Positions 1-5,207 of a stretch of 5,207 nt of DNA are shown here, piece by piece (position 1 is the stretch's first letter; the number at the start of each line of letters is the position of its first letter). Both the position numbers and the translations under genes were made by a program. The notes beneath the pieces are model-generated. The model saw only the letters and a program-made list of their open reading frames with translations. It had not been told where the DNA came from and made no database searches. The stretch comes from Sphingomonas sp. UBA4766 (GTDB lineage: Bacteria > Pseudomonadota > Alphaproteobacteria > Sphingomonadales > Sphingomonadaceae): the NCBI GenBank assembly GCA_002403415.1, contig DHHS01000044.1, positions 1-5,207 of the forward strand, given 5' to 3'.

Positions 1-1129
1 CTGGTGCGGCCGACTTGGGCGGCGTCGGGGCGTCGGTGGCCGACTGCGGGGCGACGGGGGCGGCTGGGGGGGCGGCTGGCGCAGACGCTACACTGGCCAG
101 CGGTACCAAATCCTTGTCCAAGGCGGCGTCCGGCACAGCAGCCTCCGTCCCCGACGCCGTCACTCCCAGCGTTACCGCGGCGATCGCCACCACTGCGGCC
201 ATACCGGTCGCCATCCGCGCGCTCGACACGCGATCCTTCGCCAACATCCGCAATCTCCCTTTCAAGTCATTGATGGTATGCAGGTGACAGGCCGCTGCCA
301 CCGCGCCGCCATGCGCCGATTTGACGATGGCCCGACCATAGGCGTGCCGGACCGCGGCACTGCGCCCGGCAAGCACGCGCTCATCGCATGCCATTTCCTG
401 GTCCGCCCGAAACGCTCGAAAAGCGCGCCACGCCACAGGATTGAACCAGTGAAGCGCGAGCACTATGAGCGCGACCCAGTTGGCGATCAAATCGCCACGC
501 GCATGGTGGGTCAGTTCATGCGCCATCGCCAGAGCTTGTTCATCCGCATCATAGCGTGTGTCAAAGTCACTGGGGAACGCAATGTATTTGCGCCAAATTC
601 CAAAGGCAAGCGGGCCGGAGGCGGCATCGGTTCTGATAACCCGCACCGGCCCGGTGCTGATCGAACGCGCGTGCGACAGCATCAGGCCGCAGAACCGCCA
701 GTAGCGCACCAAATGCCAGGCCATGAACAACAGCGCACCGATCAACCAAACGCCGACCAACACCGCGGCCAGCGGCGCGCCGTGATCGACAATGGCCGGG
801 GGAATCGCGGCGATGTCGACGCGTCCCGCCGATGATTGCAGTTCTGCCACCAAAACTGCCTGCTCGGCCGCAATCGGCGTAAGGTTGGCGGGATTAAGCA
901 GCCCGCCGATCACCTGGGTCAGCATCAGCTTGTCAAGGATGGGGTTCAGTATCGGCGAAAACCAGCCCTGCCCCGGCATCGGTGGCAACAGCAACCGCGC
1001 GACCGGCAGCACCCAGAGCGCATAGGCAATGCCCGCCCCAAAGCTGCGGCGCACCGGCCCGCGCAGCACCAGTACCGCCAGCATCAGCAAGGTGGAGGCA
1101 ATCAAACCCTCAATCGCCCAGCCGATCAT
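1..1129 (-). CDS. BlaR1/MecR1-type M56 membrane metalloprotease (3' end outside window)
   Basis: This is an integral membrane zinc protease of the M56 (BlaR1) family. Known members sense an outside signal and trigger cleavage of a partner BlaI-type repressor. 376 codons are visible with no stop. Apparent membrane segments lie near residues 8-22, 30-48, 119-141, 214-228 and 306-325. The zinc motif HELTH is at residues 204-208, followed by ARGD. The segment HWFNPVAW (227-234) and then QEMACDE (244-250) is typical of the family, with E245 the likely third zinc ligand. After the last membrane segment the chain becomes a periplasmic Ala/Pro-rich tail that continues past the window. No penicillin-binding sensor motif is visible, so the ligand is unknown. 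The ATG overlaps the stop of the repressor gene as ATGA, which fixes the start and implies translational coupling. The family call is secure; the signal sensed is not. Confidence 0.93.
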   Translation of the reverse strand, partial: MIGWAIEGLIASTLLMLAVLVLRGPVRRSFGAGIAYALWVLPVARLLLPPMPGQGWFSPILNPILDKLMLTQVIGGLLNPANLTPIAAEQAVLVAELQSSAGRVDIAAIPPAIVDHGAPLAAVLVGVWLIGALLFMAWHLVRYWRFCGLMLSHARSISTGPVRVIRTDAASGPLAFGIWRKYIAFPSDFDTRYDADEQALAMAHELTHHARGDLIANWVALIVLALHWFNPVAWRAFRAFRADQEMACDERVLAGRSAAVRHAYGRAIVKSAHGGAVAAACHLHTINDLKGRLRMLAKDRVSSARMATGMAAVVAIAAVTLGVTASGTEAAVPDAALDKDLVPLASVASAPAAPPAAPVAPQSATDAPTPPKSAAP

Positions 1130-1494
1130 TGTTTCAACGCCTTCAGCAAAGCTTCGATTTCGGCGATGTCGGCGCTGGTCAGCCGGTCATTCTCCGCAAA
1201 ATGCGCGACGAGCGGGGTCAGCTTGCCGCCGAACAACCGGTCAACCAGCCGCTGCGATTCCCCGGCGAGATAATCGGCACGCGCGACGAGCGGGCGATAG
1301 AGATAGCGGCGGCCATCCTCTTCATGCGCAATCACTTGCTTGGCCAGCAGGCGACCCAGGAGCGTTTTGACAGTGTTGGCGCTCCAATCGCGCGCCGGAC
1401 CAATACGCTCCACCACTTCCTGCGCCGACAGCGGTGCTTCAGCCCAAAGCACTTCCATCACCATGTGTTCGGCGTCGCTGATCCGCTCAGACAT
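1126..1494 (-). CDS. BlaI/MecI/CopY-family transcriptional repressor
   Basis: This 122-residue protein has the normal length for the family. A winged-helix DNA-binding domain covers about residues 5-70, with ISDAEHMVMEVLW at the start, the recognition region around DWSANTVKTLLGRLL (36-50) and the wing EEDGRRYLYRP (58-68). The C-terminal half (about 74-122) is the helical dimerisation part. Members bind dyad boxes as dimers and repress until a BlaR1-type protease causes their cleavage. The H98-F99 bond lies where I align the cleaved Asn-Phe bond of staphylococcal BlaI/MecI, so protease control is plausible but inferred. The start is supported by an AAAGGAG ribosome site six bases upstream. It shares an ATGA overlap with the protease gene. 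Two matching operator boxes sit directly upstream, so autorepression is likely. Its other targets are not visible. Confidence 0.95.
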   Translation of the reverse strand: MSERISDAEHMVMEVLWAEAPLSAQEVVERIGPARDWSANTVKTLLGRLLAKQVIAHEEDGRRYLYRPLVARADYLAGESQRLVDRLFGGKLTPLVAHFAENDRLTSADIAEIEALLKALKQ

Positions 1495-1500
1495 GCGCTG

Positions 1501-1507
1501 CTCCTTT
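1501..1507 (-). promoter_or_regulatory. Ribosome binding site of the repressor gene
   Basis: AAAGGAG on the minus strand stands six bases before the ATG at 1494. It supports that start codon. The likely transcript start near 1511 would leave a leader of only about 17 bases. Confidence 0.8.
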
Positions 1508-1523
1508 GACTACACCCGTAATC
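1508..1523. promoter_or_regulatory. BlaI/CopY-type operator box, proximal copy
   Basis: The plus strand reads GACTACACCCGTAATC. Compared with a symmetric box GACTACA-NN-TGTAGTC (the TACA/TGTA core is known for CopY and BlaI operators), it matches 12 of 14 defined bases. It covers the predicted -10 and the probable transcript start of the repressor operon, so a bound dimer would block initiation. The extended consensus is my reading from the two local copies plus the known core, not from an alignment. Confidence 0.65.
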
Positions 1524-1546
1524 GCATTGTTTACGACTGTAGTCAA
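1518..1546 (-). promoter_or_regulatory. Predicted promoter of the repressor-protease operon
   Basis: On the minus strand TTGACT (1541-1546) matches the -35 consensus at five of six bases. After exactly 17 bases comes GATTAC (1518-1523), a weak -10 with three of six matches. Both hexamers fall inside the two predicted repressor boxes, the layout expected for an autorepressed promoter. The -35 is persuasive. The -10 is weak and is supported mainly by spacing and by its position against the operators. Confidence 0.6.
1529..1544. promoter_or_regulatory. BlaI/CopY-type operator box, distal copy
   Basis: The plus strand reads GTTTACGACTGTAGTC, matching 11 of 14 defined bases of the symmetric box; its right half is perfect. 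It overlaps the predicted -35. Its centre is 21 bp from the centre of the other box, about two helical turns, so two dimers would sit on the same face of the DNA. The outer halves of the two boxes make a perfect 9-bp inverted repeat (TTGACTACA at 1506-1514, TGTAGTCAA at 1538-1546). Confidence 0.62.
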
Positions 1547-1573
1547 GTGGCAGTGTTCAGTCCAGCCCTGCCT

Positions 1574-3808
1574 TCAAAACGCGAAACGAAGGCCGACGCG
1601 AATGTCACGCCCCGGCAGTGGCGCAAAATCCTTGAGCAAGCTGGCGTGGCGCCGCCCGGTCGCATCGAGCAGGTTGTTCGCCGACAGCCGGAACTGAAAA
1701 GTCGATTCCGGTCCCAGCGGCCGCCACGCCATCGACAGATTGACGGTCGCAAAGCCATCGGTCGGCGTCTCAAAGGCAGAAATGCGGCGCTGGTCAAAGA
1801 TATACTCAATCTCCGCCCGCCCGTTCAGCGTCTGCGGCCCGGCCTGCGCACCGAACAGCACGCGCAGCGGCGGAATCCGCGGCACCGGCGCACCGTCGGA
1901 CAAGGTGGCGCGGGTGTAATCGACCAGCCCGTCAAGCTGCACCGTCCAGCCGCCGATCCGGGCGACATCGACCATGCCCTGAACCTCAAACCCCAAATAG
2001 CGCGCGCCCTGTTCCAGAAACTGGAACACCGGCAGGCCGTCGATCGACACGCCGGTTTCGCGCGCAAAGATATAGTTGGAGAATTGCGTGTAATAAAATG
2101 TCGCGCTGCCCGACCAGCCGCGCCCCTTGCCGCGCAAAATCGCCTCCACGCCATAAGACGCCTCGACGCCAAGCGCAGGATTGCCGATCAGCTGCCCCTG
2201 CGTGCCCGGGTCCACCCCTTGCGTGAAGAGTTCCTCGACCACCGGCGCACGCTGCGAGTAATGGCCATTGACTGCGATTTTCCAATCGGGCGTCAGCGCG
2301 TAATTGCCGCCCCCCGCCAGCGAGAACAGGTCAAATGACCGCGCAACCGCTGCATTTTGCAGCACCGAGTCGACCGTCGAGGTGATTCCGACATGCTCGT
2401 AGCGAAACGATCCTTCAAGCTTCAACGGCCCCCGCCCATATTCCTGAAGCACGAACAGCGCGGTTTGCTCGGTCTCGGTCGGGGGCAATAACGGTGCCGC
2501 ACCAACCACCCGAAAGTCGCGCGAATAGAACTGCGCGCCAAGCGTTGCTTTGAGCGCCGCATCGGGGCGGCCCAGCACCGCCTCCAGCCGCGATTCATGG
2601 CCAAGATTGAGGAACGTCGCGGTAATCGGGCCGCCGACAATCACTTCATTATGGCTGTAATCGGCCCAGCCAAACCGACCGCGCACCGCTTGCAGCACGC
2701 CGCTGCCCGCAAATTCGAAACGGACGTCGACACGCTGCTGATTAAGGTCAATCACAGTGTCAGGCACCGGATTGGCCGGGTCGAGCGAAAAGCGCGTCGG
2801 CAAGCCATAAAGGCTCTCATAATTGCCGAATGCAACGCCGATATGCCCGTTGGGCAGGATGAGCGAGGCACCGCCCGCGATTTCCCAGGTCTCCGCCTGA
2901 GTATTGGGCAACGTGCCGCGCAATTGCCCCAGCGCGGCGATCGCCGGGTCTGCCGAAGCAGCCGCCGCCCCGCGCGGCACCGGACCGAGCACGAAACCCC
3001 CGGTGCGCACCGACGCTGAATCGAGATATTGGCCATCGGCATGCAGCACGAGGTTGTCGGTCGCCTTCACATCGGCGCGAAACCCCAGCGAACGCTCGGA
3101 CGCTGCACTCCCGAAACCGGCCGCAAACACCGCGTCCGCGCCGCCCGCTGGCTCGCGCCGCGCGATCCGGCCGCTGACGCTGTTGACGACACCGCCGACT
3201 GAGCCGGAGGCATAAAGCTGCGCGACCGGCCCCCGCAACACTTCGATCCGGTCAGCGACAAGCGGATTGAGCGCGACCGCGTGGTCGGGGCTGGTATTCG
3301 ACGCATCAAGCGTGCCGATGCCGTCGATCAACAACCGCGCGCGTTCGCCCTGAAACCCGCGCAGCACCGGTCGCGAAGCGCTCGGCCCGAAGGATGTGGA
3401 GGAGGCACCCGGCAAATGCGCCAACGTTTCGCCGATGGTGGATCGCGCCTGATTGAGCAAGGCGTCGCCCGTCAGCACCGCGCTCGAGGAAATCTCGCTG
3501 GTGCGAAAGCGAAGCCGGTGGCCCGTCACCACGATTTCGGGCGGCAGATCGGCCATCGCCACCATTTCCAGCGCACCGTCAAGGGTCATCCCCTCAACCA
3601 TTTGCGCCATGGCATCAGCATTCGCCGGGGCATCGGCCTTCGCAGGCGGCGTTGGCCCGGTCGATTGCGGCCCAGTTGATTGCGGCCCGGTTGATTGCGC
3701 CGGGTCCGGGGGAGGTGCGCTTGCGGTTGATTGCGCGAGGGATGGGGCGGCACTCATCAAGAATGCCGCCCCGACGATGGCAGTGTGGGCTGGGGGGAGG
3801 TATGCCAT
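1574..3808 (-). CDS. TonB-dependent outer-membrane receptor, ZnuD-like
   Basis: A complete 744-residue receptor that would import a substrate across the outer membrane using TonB energy. A Sec signal peptide covers residues 1-25 (cut after SLA). A linker with QSTGP repeats (38-52) and a Met-rich stretch (67-85) follows, then the TonB box EIVVTG at 91-96. The plug runs to about 215, with RPVLRGFQGER (146-156), LLIDGIG, SPDHAV (173-178), RIEVLRGP (187-194) and YASGSVGGVVN (199-209). The rest is a beta-barrel ending RRHASLLKD...PLPGRDIRVGLRFAF with the usual terminal Phe. SPDHAV and the ending resemble ZnuD zinc receptors as I know them, but no His-rich loop is present, so zinc is only a suggestion. 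ATG at 3808 is preferred: GAGGA lies seven bases upstream, whereas the TTG at 3814 is only one base from it. It follows the secreted-protein gene by 29 bases. Confidence 0.92.
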   Translation of the reverse strand: MAYLPPAHTAIVGAAFLMSAAPSLAQSTASAPPPDPAQSTGPQSTGPQSTGPTPPAKADAPANADAMAQMVEGMTLDGALEMVAMADLPPEIVVTGHRLRFRTSEISSSAVLTGDALLNQARSTIGETLAHLPGASSTSFGPSASRPVLRGFQGERARLLIDGIGTLDASNTSPDHAVALNPLVADRIEVLRGPVAQLYASGSVGGVVNSVSGRIARREPAGGADAVFAAGFGSAASERSLGFRADVKATDNLVLHADGQYLDSASVRTGGFVLGPVPRGAAAASADPAIAALGQLRGTLPNTQAETWEIAGGASLILPNGHIGVAFGNYESLYGLPTRFSLDPANPVPDTVIDLNQQRVDVRFEFAGSGVLQAVRGRFGWADYSHNEVIVGGPITATFLNLGHESRLEAVLGRPDAALKATLGAQFYSRDFRVVGAAPLLPPTETEQTALFVLQEYGRGPLKLEGSFRYEHVGITSTVDSVLQNAAVARSFDLFSLAGGGNYALTPDWKIAVNGHYSQRAPVVEELFTQGVDPGTQGQLIGNPALGVEASYGVEAILRGKGRGWSGSATFYYTQFSNYIFARETGVSIDGLPVFQFLEQGARYLGFEVQGMVDVARIGGWTVQLDGLVDYTRATLSDGAPVPRIPPLRVLFGAQAGPQTLNGRAEIEYIFDQRRISAFETPTDGFATVNLSMAWRPLGPESTFQFRLSANNLLDATGRRHASLLKDFAPLPGRDIRVGLRFAF
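3554..3610 (-). other. Met-rich segment before the TonB box
   Basis: Receptor residues 67-85 contain five methionines, arranged MxxM, then M74, then MxxM, in a short stretch between the repeat linker and the TonB box. MxxM spacing occurs in copper-binding proteins, but here it may simply be a helical remnant of an N-terminal domain. No function is claimed. Confidence 0.4.
3656..3700 (-). repeat. Three 15-bp tandem repeats coding for QSTGP
   Basis: Units at 3656-3670, 3671-3685 and 3686-3700 differ by one to three bases from each other. They encode three QSTGP units in the N-terminal linker of the receptor. A related degenerate piece (GCGGTTGATTGCGCG) is at 3723-3737. Because the unit is a multiple of three, changes in copy number would keep the frame and only lengthen or shorten the linker. 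Confidence 0.85.
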
Positions 3809-3815
3809 CGTCAAG

Positions 3816-3820
3816 TCCTC
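3816..3820 (-). promoter_or_regulatory. Ribosome binding site deciding the receptor start
   Basis: GAGGA on the minus strand lies seven bases before the ATG at 3808 and one base before the in-frame TTG at 3814. The spacing favours the ATG. Confidence 0.75.
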
Positions 3821-3837
3821 ATCAGGGTGTCAATCGA

Positions 3838-5046
3838 TCAATTGATGCGATAGACAACTGGGCAGTTGACCACGAACCCGACCGCGCGGAAATCGCCGCC
3901 ATCCAGGCTCTTCAAGAACCCGCGGGTCGACATTTCGGCGGCCTGAAGCGCGCTCGTCATCCGGTAACGATAGCCCTTCTTGATCGCTTCATCGGTCCAC
4001 ACCGCCGGGAACACACGCCACATCGGCGAATAGTCCAGGTTGATGGTCGGAATACCACCGAGGATGTTGAGCGGGCCGCGACCATCGGTCAGGGCGCTGA
4101 CCAGGCCCTGGCGATGCGGGTTATCAAGCCCGGTCGGGCCGTTGACGACCACCACGATACGTTCAGCCGATTCGCCGGGCGACGCATCTTCAAGCGCGAA
4201 CGGCAGATCTTCAAGCGCCGGCGCAAATGTCGCGTTTTCGAGCGCCGCCACCAAGGGGTTATTCGCTTCGGTCGACAGATACTGGATCGGCTTGTCAAAT
4301 GTGAAGCCGAGCGTCAGCGATAGTGTGACCGTTTCGTCGCGTGGGCAGATGGCAACAACCTTGTCATGCACCTTGCTGTGGTCGACATTGCCGTCGCACA
4401 TCGCGTTCAGCTCGGCTTCGGTGGCCTGGCTCACGACGGGCGCGTTCAGGATCACCGACTTCGACGAATTCTCGACATAGACCATCGGGGTATAGGTGGC
4501 GTCACCGACCGAGCCGGGCTGGAACTTGGCGGGCGGGAACGGCGCGTTGGCGGGTCCGGGGGTCACGCCCAGCACCGGCTTGAAATCGACGCTGCCGGTA
4601 TCGAAGGTGAATTCGCCGTCCTTGCCGATAGTGGCGCGACGGGTTGCCTTACCCGTCAGCGCATAGGCCATTTTGGGCGCATAGTTGACACCGTGCAGGT
4701 TCGACAGATTTTCATCGGTCGTGTCGGTGATGATGAACCACACCGGGGTGCCGTTTTTCAGCTTGCCCTTGCGCAGCGGCAACGTCGCGGTGCCCTTTTC
4801 AAGGTCGATATGCGCCGACTTCAACATGACAACCGGGCCCAAAAACTCGGGCTTGATTTCCGAAGGTGACGGCTGCGCCACAATGGTGCGCAGGTCAGGA
4901 TAGATGGAGGCCGGGGCGCGGCGGATTTCGTCGAGCGGCTTGCCCTCTTTCCCACGAACAACAACCTCGGCACTGGCGGGGGCAAGGGCGGCAATCGCCA
5001 GCGCGGTTGCGCCGACGAGTAGAGTCGAACGGGTTTTGAATAGCTT
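3838..5046 (-). CDS. Secreted protein of unknown function with two internal repeats; start codon reads AAG
   Basis: Counted from 5046 the product has 402 residues. A Sec signal peptide covers about 1-26: charged start (KLFKTR), hydrophobic core, cut after ASA before EVVV. The mature protein shows a twofold repeat: ATLPL...GTPVWFIITD...NYAPKM (about 87-126, later YTPMVYV at 185-191) and VTLSL...DKPIQYLSTE...TFAPAL (240-278, later YSPMWRV at 339-345). I recall a similar pattern in proteins annotated only as DUF7482, without known function; this is uncertain. It is probably periplasmic or extracellular and co-transcribed with the receptor 29 bases downstream. No ATG, GTG or TTG lies in frame between the window edge and a GTG at 4881, which would remove the signal peptide and lacks a ribosome site. 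An AGGAG at 5053-5057 is placed for a start at 5046, where the codon is AAG. Coding is secure; the start is not. Confidence 0.8.
   Translation of the reverse strand, partial: KLFKTRSTLLVGATALAIAALAPASAEVVVRGKEGKPLDEIRRAPASIYPDLRTIVAQPSPSEIKPEFLGPVVMLKSAHIDLEKGTATLPLRKGKLKNGTPVWFIITDTTDENLSNLHGVNYAPKMAYALTGKATRRATIGKDGEFTFDTGSVDFKPVLGVTPGPANAPFPPAKFQPGSVGDATYTPMVYVENSSKSVILNAPVVSQATEAELNAMCDGNVDHSKVHDKVVAICPRDETVTLSLTLGFTFDKPIQYLSTEANNPLVAALENATFAPALEDLPFALEDASPGESAERIVVVVNGPTGLDNPHRQGLVSALTDGRGPLNILGGIPTINLDYSPMWRVFPAVWTDEAIKKGYRYRMTSALQAAEMSTRGFLKSLDGGDFRAVGFVVNCPVVYRIN
4213..4329 (-). repeat. Internal protein repeat B of the secreted protein
   Basis: This codes for the second related segment, from VTLSL to TFAPAL. 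Both copies are followed, further along the chain, by a Y-T/S-P-M motif ending in RV or YV, which extends the likeness beyond the core segment. Confidence 0.6.
4669..4788 (-). repeat. Internal protein repeat A of the secreted protein
   Basis: This codes for the first of two related segments, from ATLPL to NYAPKM. Shared positions with repeat B include the TL-L start, a P-V/I before an aromatic/hydrophobic strand, T-D/E, and a closing A-P. The similarity is at protein level only; the DNA has diverged, so the duplication is old. Confidence 0.6.
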
Positions 5047-5052
5047 AGGATG

Positions 5053-5057
5053 CTCCT
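5053..5057 (-). promoter_or_regulatory. Ribosome binding site of the secreted-protein gene
   Basis: AGGAG on the minus strand is followed by six bases and then the codon AAG at 5044-5046, just ahead of a well-formed signal peptide. The spacing is ideal for a start at that codon, which is the main reason to place the start there despite the missing ATG. Confidence 0.65.
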
Positions 5058-5073
5058 GGCGATGGACGCGGCT

Positions 5074-5097
5074 GGTTCCGGGAGGGGCCCGGCAACC
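5074..5097. repeat. Inverted repeat in the leader, possible hairpin
   Basis: The arms GGTTCCGGG (5074-5082) and CCCGG-c-AACC (5088-5097) pair over nine positions with one bulged base and a five-base loop. No T-run follows on either strand, so it is not a typical intrinsic terminator. It lies about 16 bases upstream of the ribosome site of the secreted-protein gene and could be an operator, an mRNA structure, or chance in GC-rich DNA. Confidence 0.45.
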
Positions 5098-5207
5098 GCT
5101 GCACAGGGGTTTGAACGCACTGCCATCCCAATTGCTTTCGCGTTGAGGCGCATTTTGCCAAACCTTGCCACAAGCCGAATTGTCGAGATAATTGGACGTG
5201 AATTTAC

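Larger units (their letters stand above)
5047..5207 (-). other. Leader region of the secreted-protein gene
   Basis: This stretch holds the ribosome site and an inverted repeat. The reading frame of the gene below stays open through it to the window edge but has no ATG, GTG or TTG, and its translation (several Cys, mixed codons) does not look like a real extension. I see no promoter hexamers I would defend, and no copy of the TACA/TGTA repressor box. Confidence 0.5.

Noticed and set aside
278..835. 185-codon open frame on the plus strand
   Set aside because: It is antisense to the M56 protease, whose HExxH motif and membrane segments are convincing on the minus strand.
1506..1546. The 9-bp inverted repeat read as an intrinsic terminator of the receptor gene
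   Set aside because: The 23-base spacer, AT-containing arms and lack of a T-run do not fit a terminator. The operator reading explains the sequence better.
1340..2338. 332-codon open frame on the plus strand
   Set aside because: It lies opposite the receptor and repressor genes, crosses their promoter gap, and its product is Arg/His/Pro-rich with no family features. It is a GC-rich antisense shadow.
3812..3814. TTG as the start of the receptor
   Set aside because: It lies only one base from the GAGGA site, while the ATG two codons later has normal spacing.
4186..4218. 12-bp direct repeat (ATCTTCAAGCGC twice, 21 bp apart)
   Set aside because: It only reflects two ALED stretches in the secreted protein and has no other structure around it.
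3652..4323. 223-codon open frame on the plus strand
   Set aside because: It is antisense to the secreted protein and receptor start, with Arg-rich composition and no recognisable domain.
4879..4881. GTG as the start of the secreted protein
   Set aside because: No ribosome site precedes it, and it would remove a well-formed signal peptide and about 29 further residues in the same frame.
4821..5171. 116-codon minus-strand frame with an ATG start overlapping the secreted-protein signal peptide
   Set aside because: It is in another frame, ends inside the secreted-protein gene, and has a Pro/Arg/Ser-rich product. The neighbouring frame has the clean signal peptide and conserved-looking repeats.

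Overview
The window is GC-rich (arms of the genes are dominated by G/C third positions) and almost fully coding on the minus strand. The gene style suggests an alphaproteobacterium, most likely a sphingomonad: the receptor carries an EIVVTG-type TonB box after an Ala/Pro-rich leader, and the signal peptides and codon choice fit. This assignment is an inference, not a measured result.

Read in the direction of transcription (high to low coordinates) there are four genes. First, at 5046-3838, comes a secreted protein of about 402 residues with a signal peptide and two internal repeats. I cannot give it a function. Its expected start codon reads AAG instead of ATG. Second, 29 bases later, at 3808-1574, is a complete TonB-dependent outer-membrane receptor of 744 residues that resembles the ZnuD (zinc uptake) branch. 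These two probably form one operon. After a 79-base gap come two overlapping genes: a BlaI/MecI/CopY-type repressor (1494-1126) and a BlaR1-type M56 membrane metalloprotease (1129 to the window edge, 3' end missing), joined by an ATGA stop/start overlap.

The 79-base gap holds a readable control region. A TTGACT -35 and a GATTAC -10, 17 bases apart, are covered by two imperfect copies of a BlaI/CopY-type box whose centres are 21 bp apart. The repressor very probably controls its own operon from here. No beta-lactamase or penicillin-binding gene is visible. The association with an outer-membrane receptor and a secreted protein suggests a sensing/uptake module whose signal is unknown.

The stretch upstream of the first gene (5047-5207) holds its ribosome binding site and a short hairpin, but no promoter I can call with confidence. 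I found no RNA genes, insertion sequences, CRISPR arrays, or clear intrinsic terminators.
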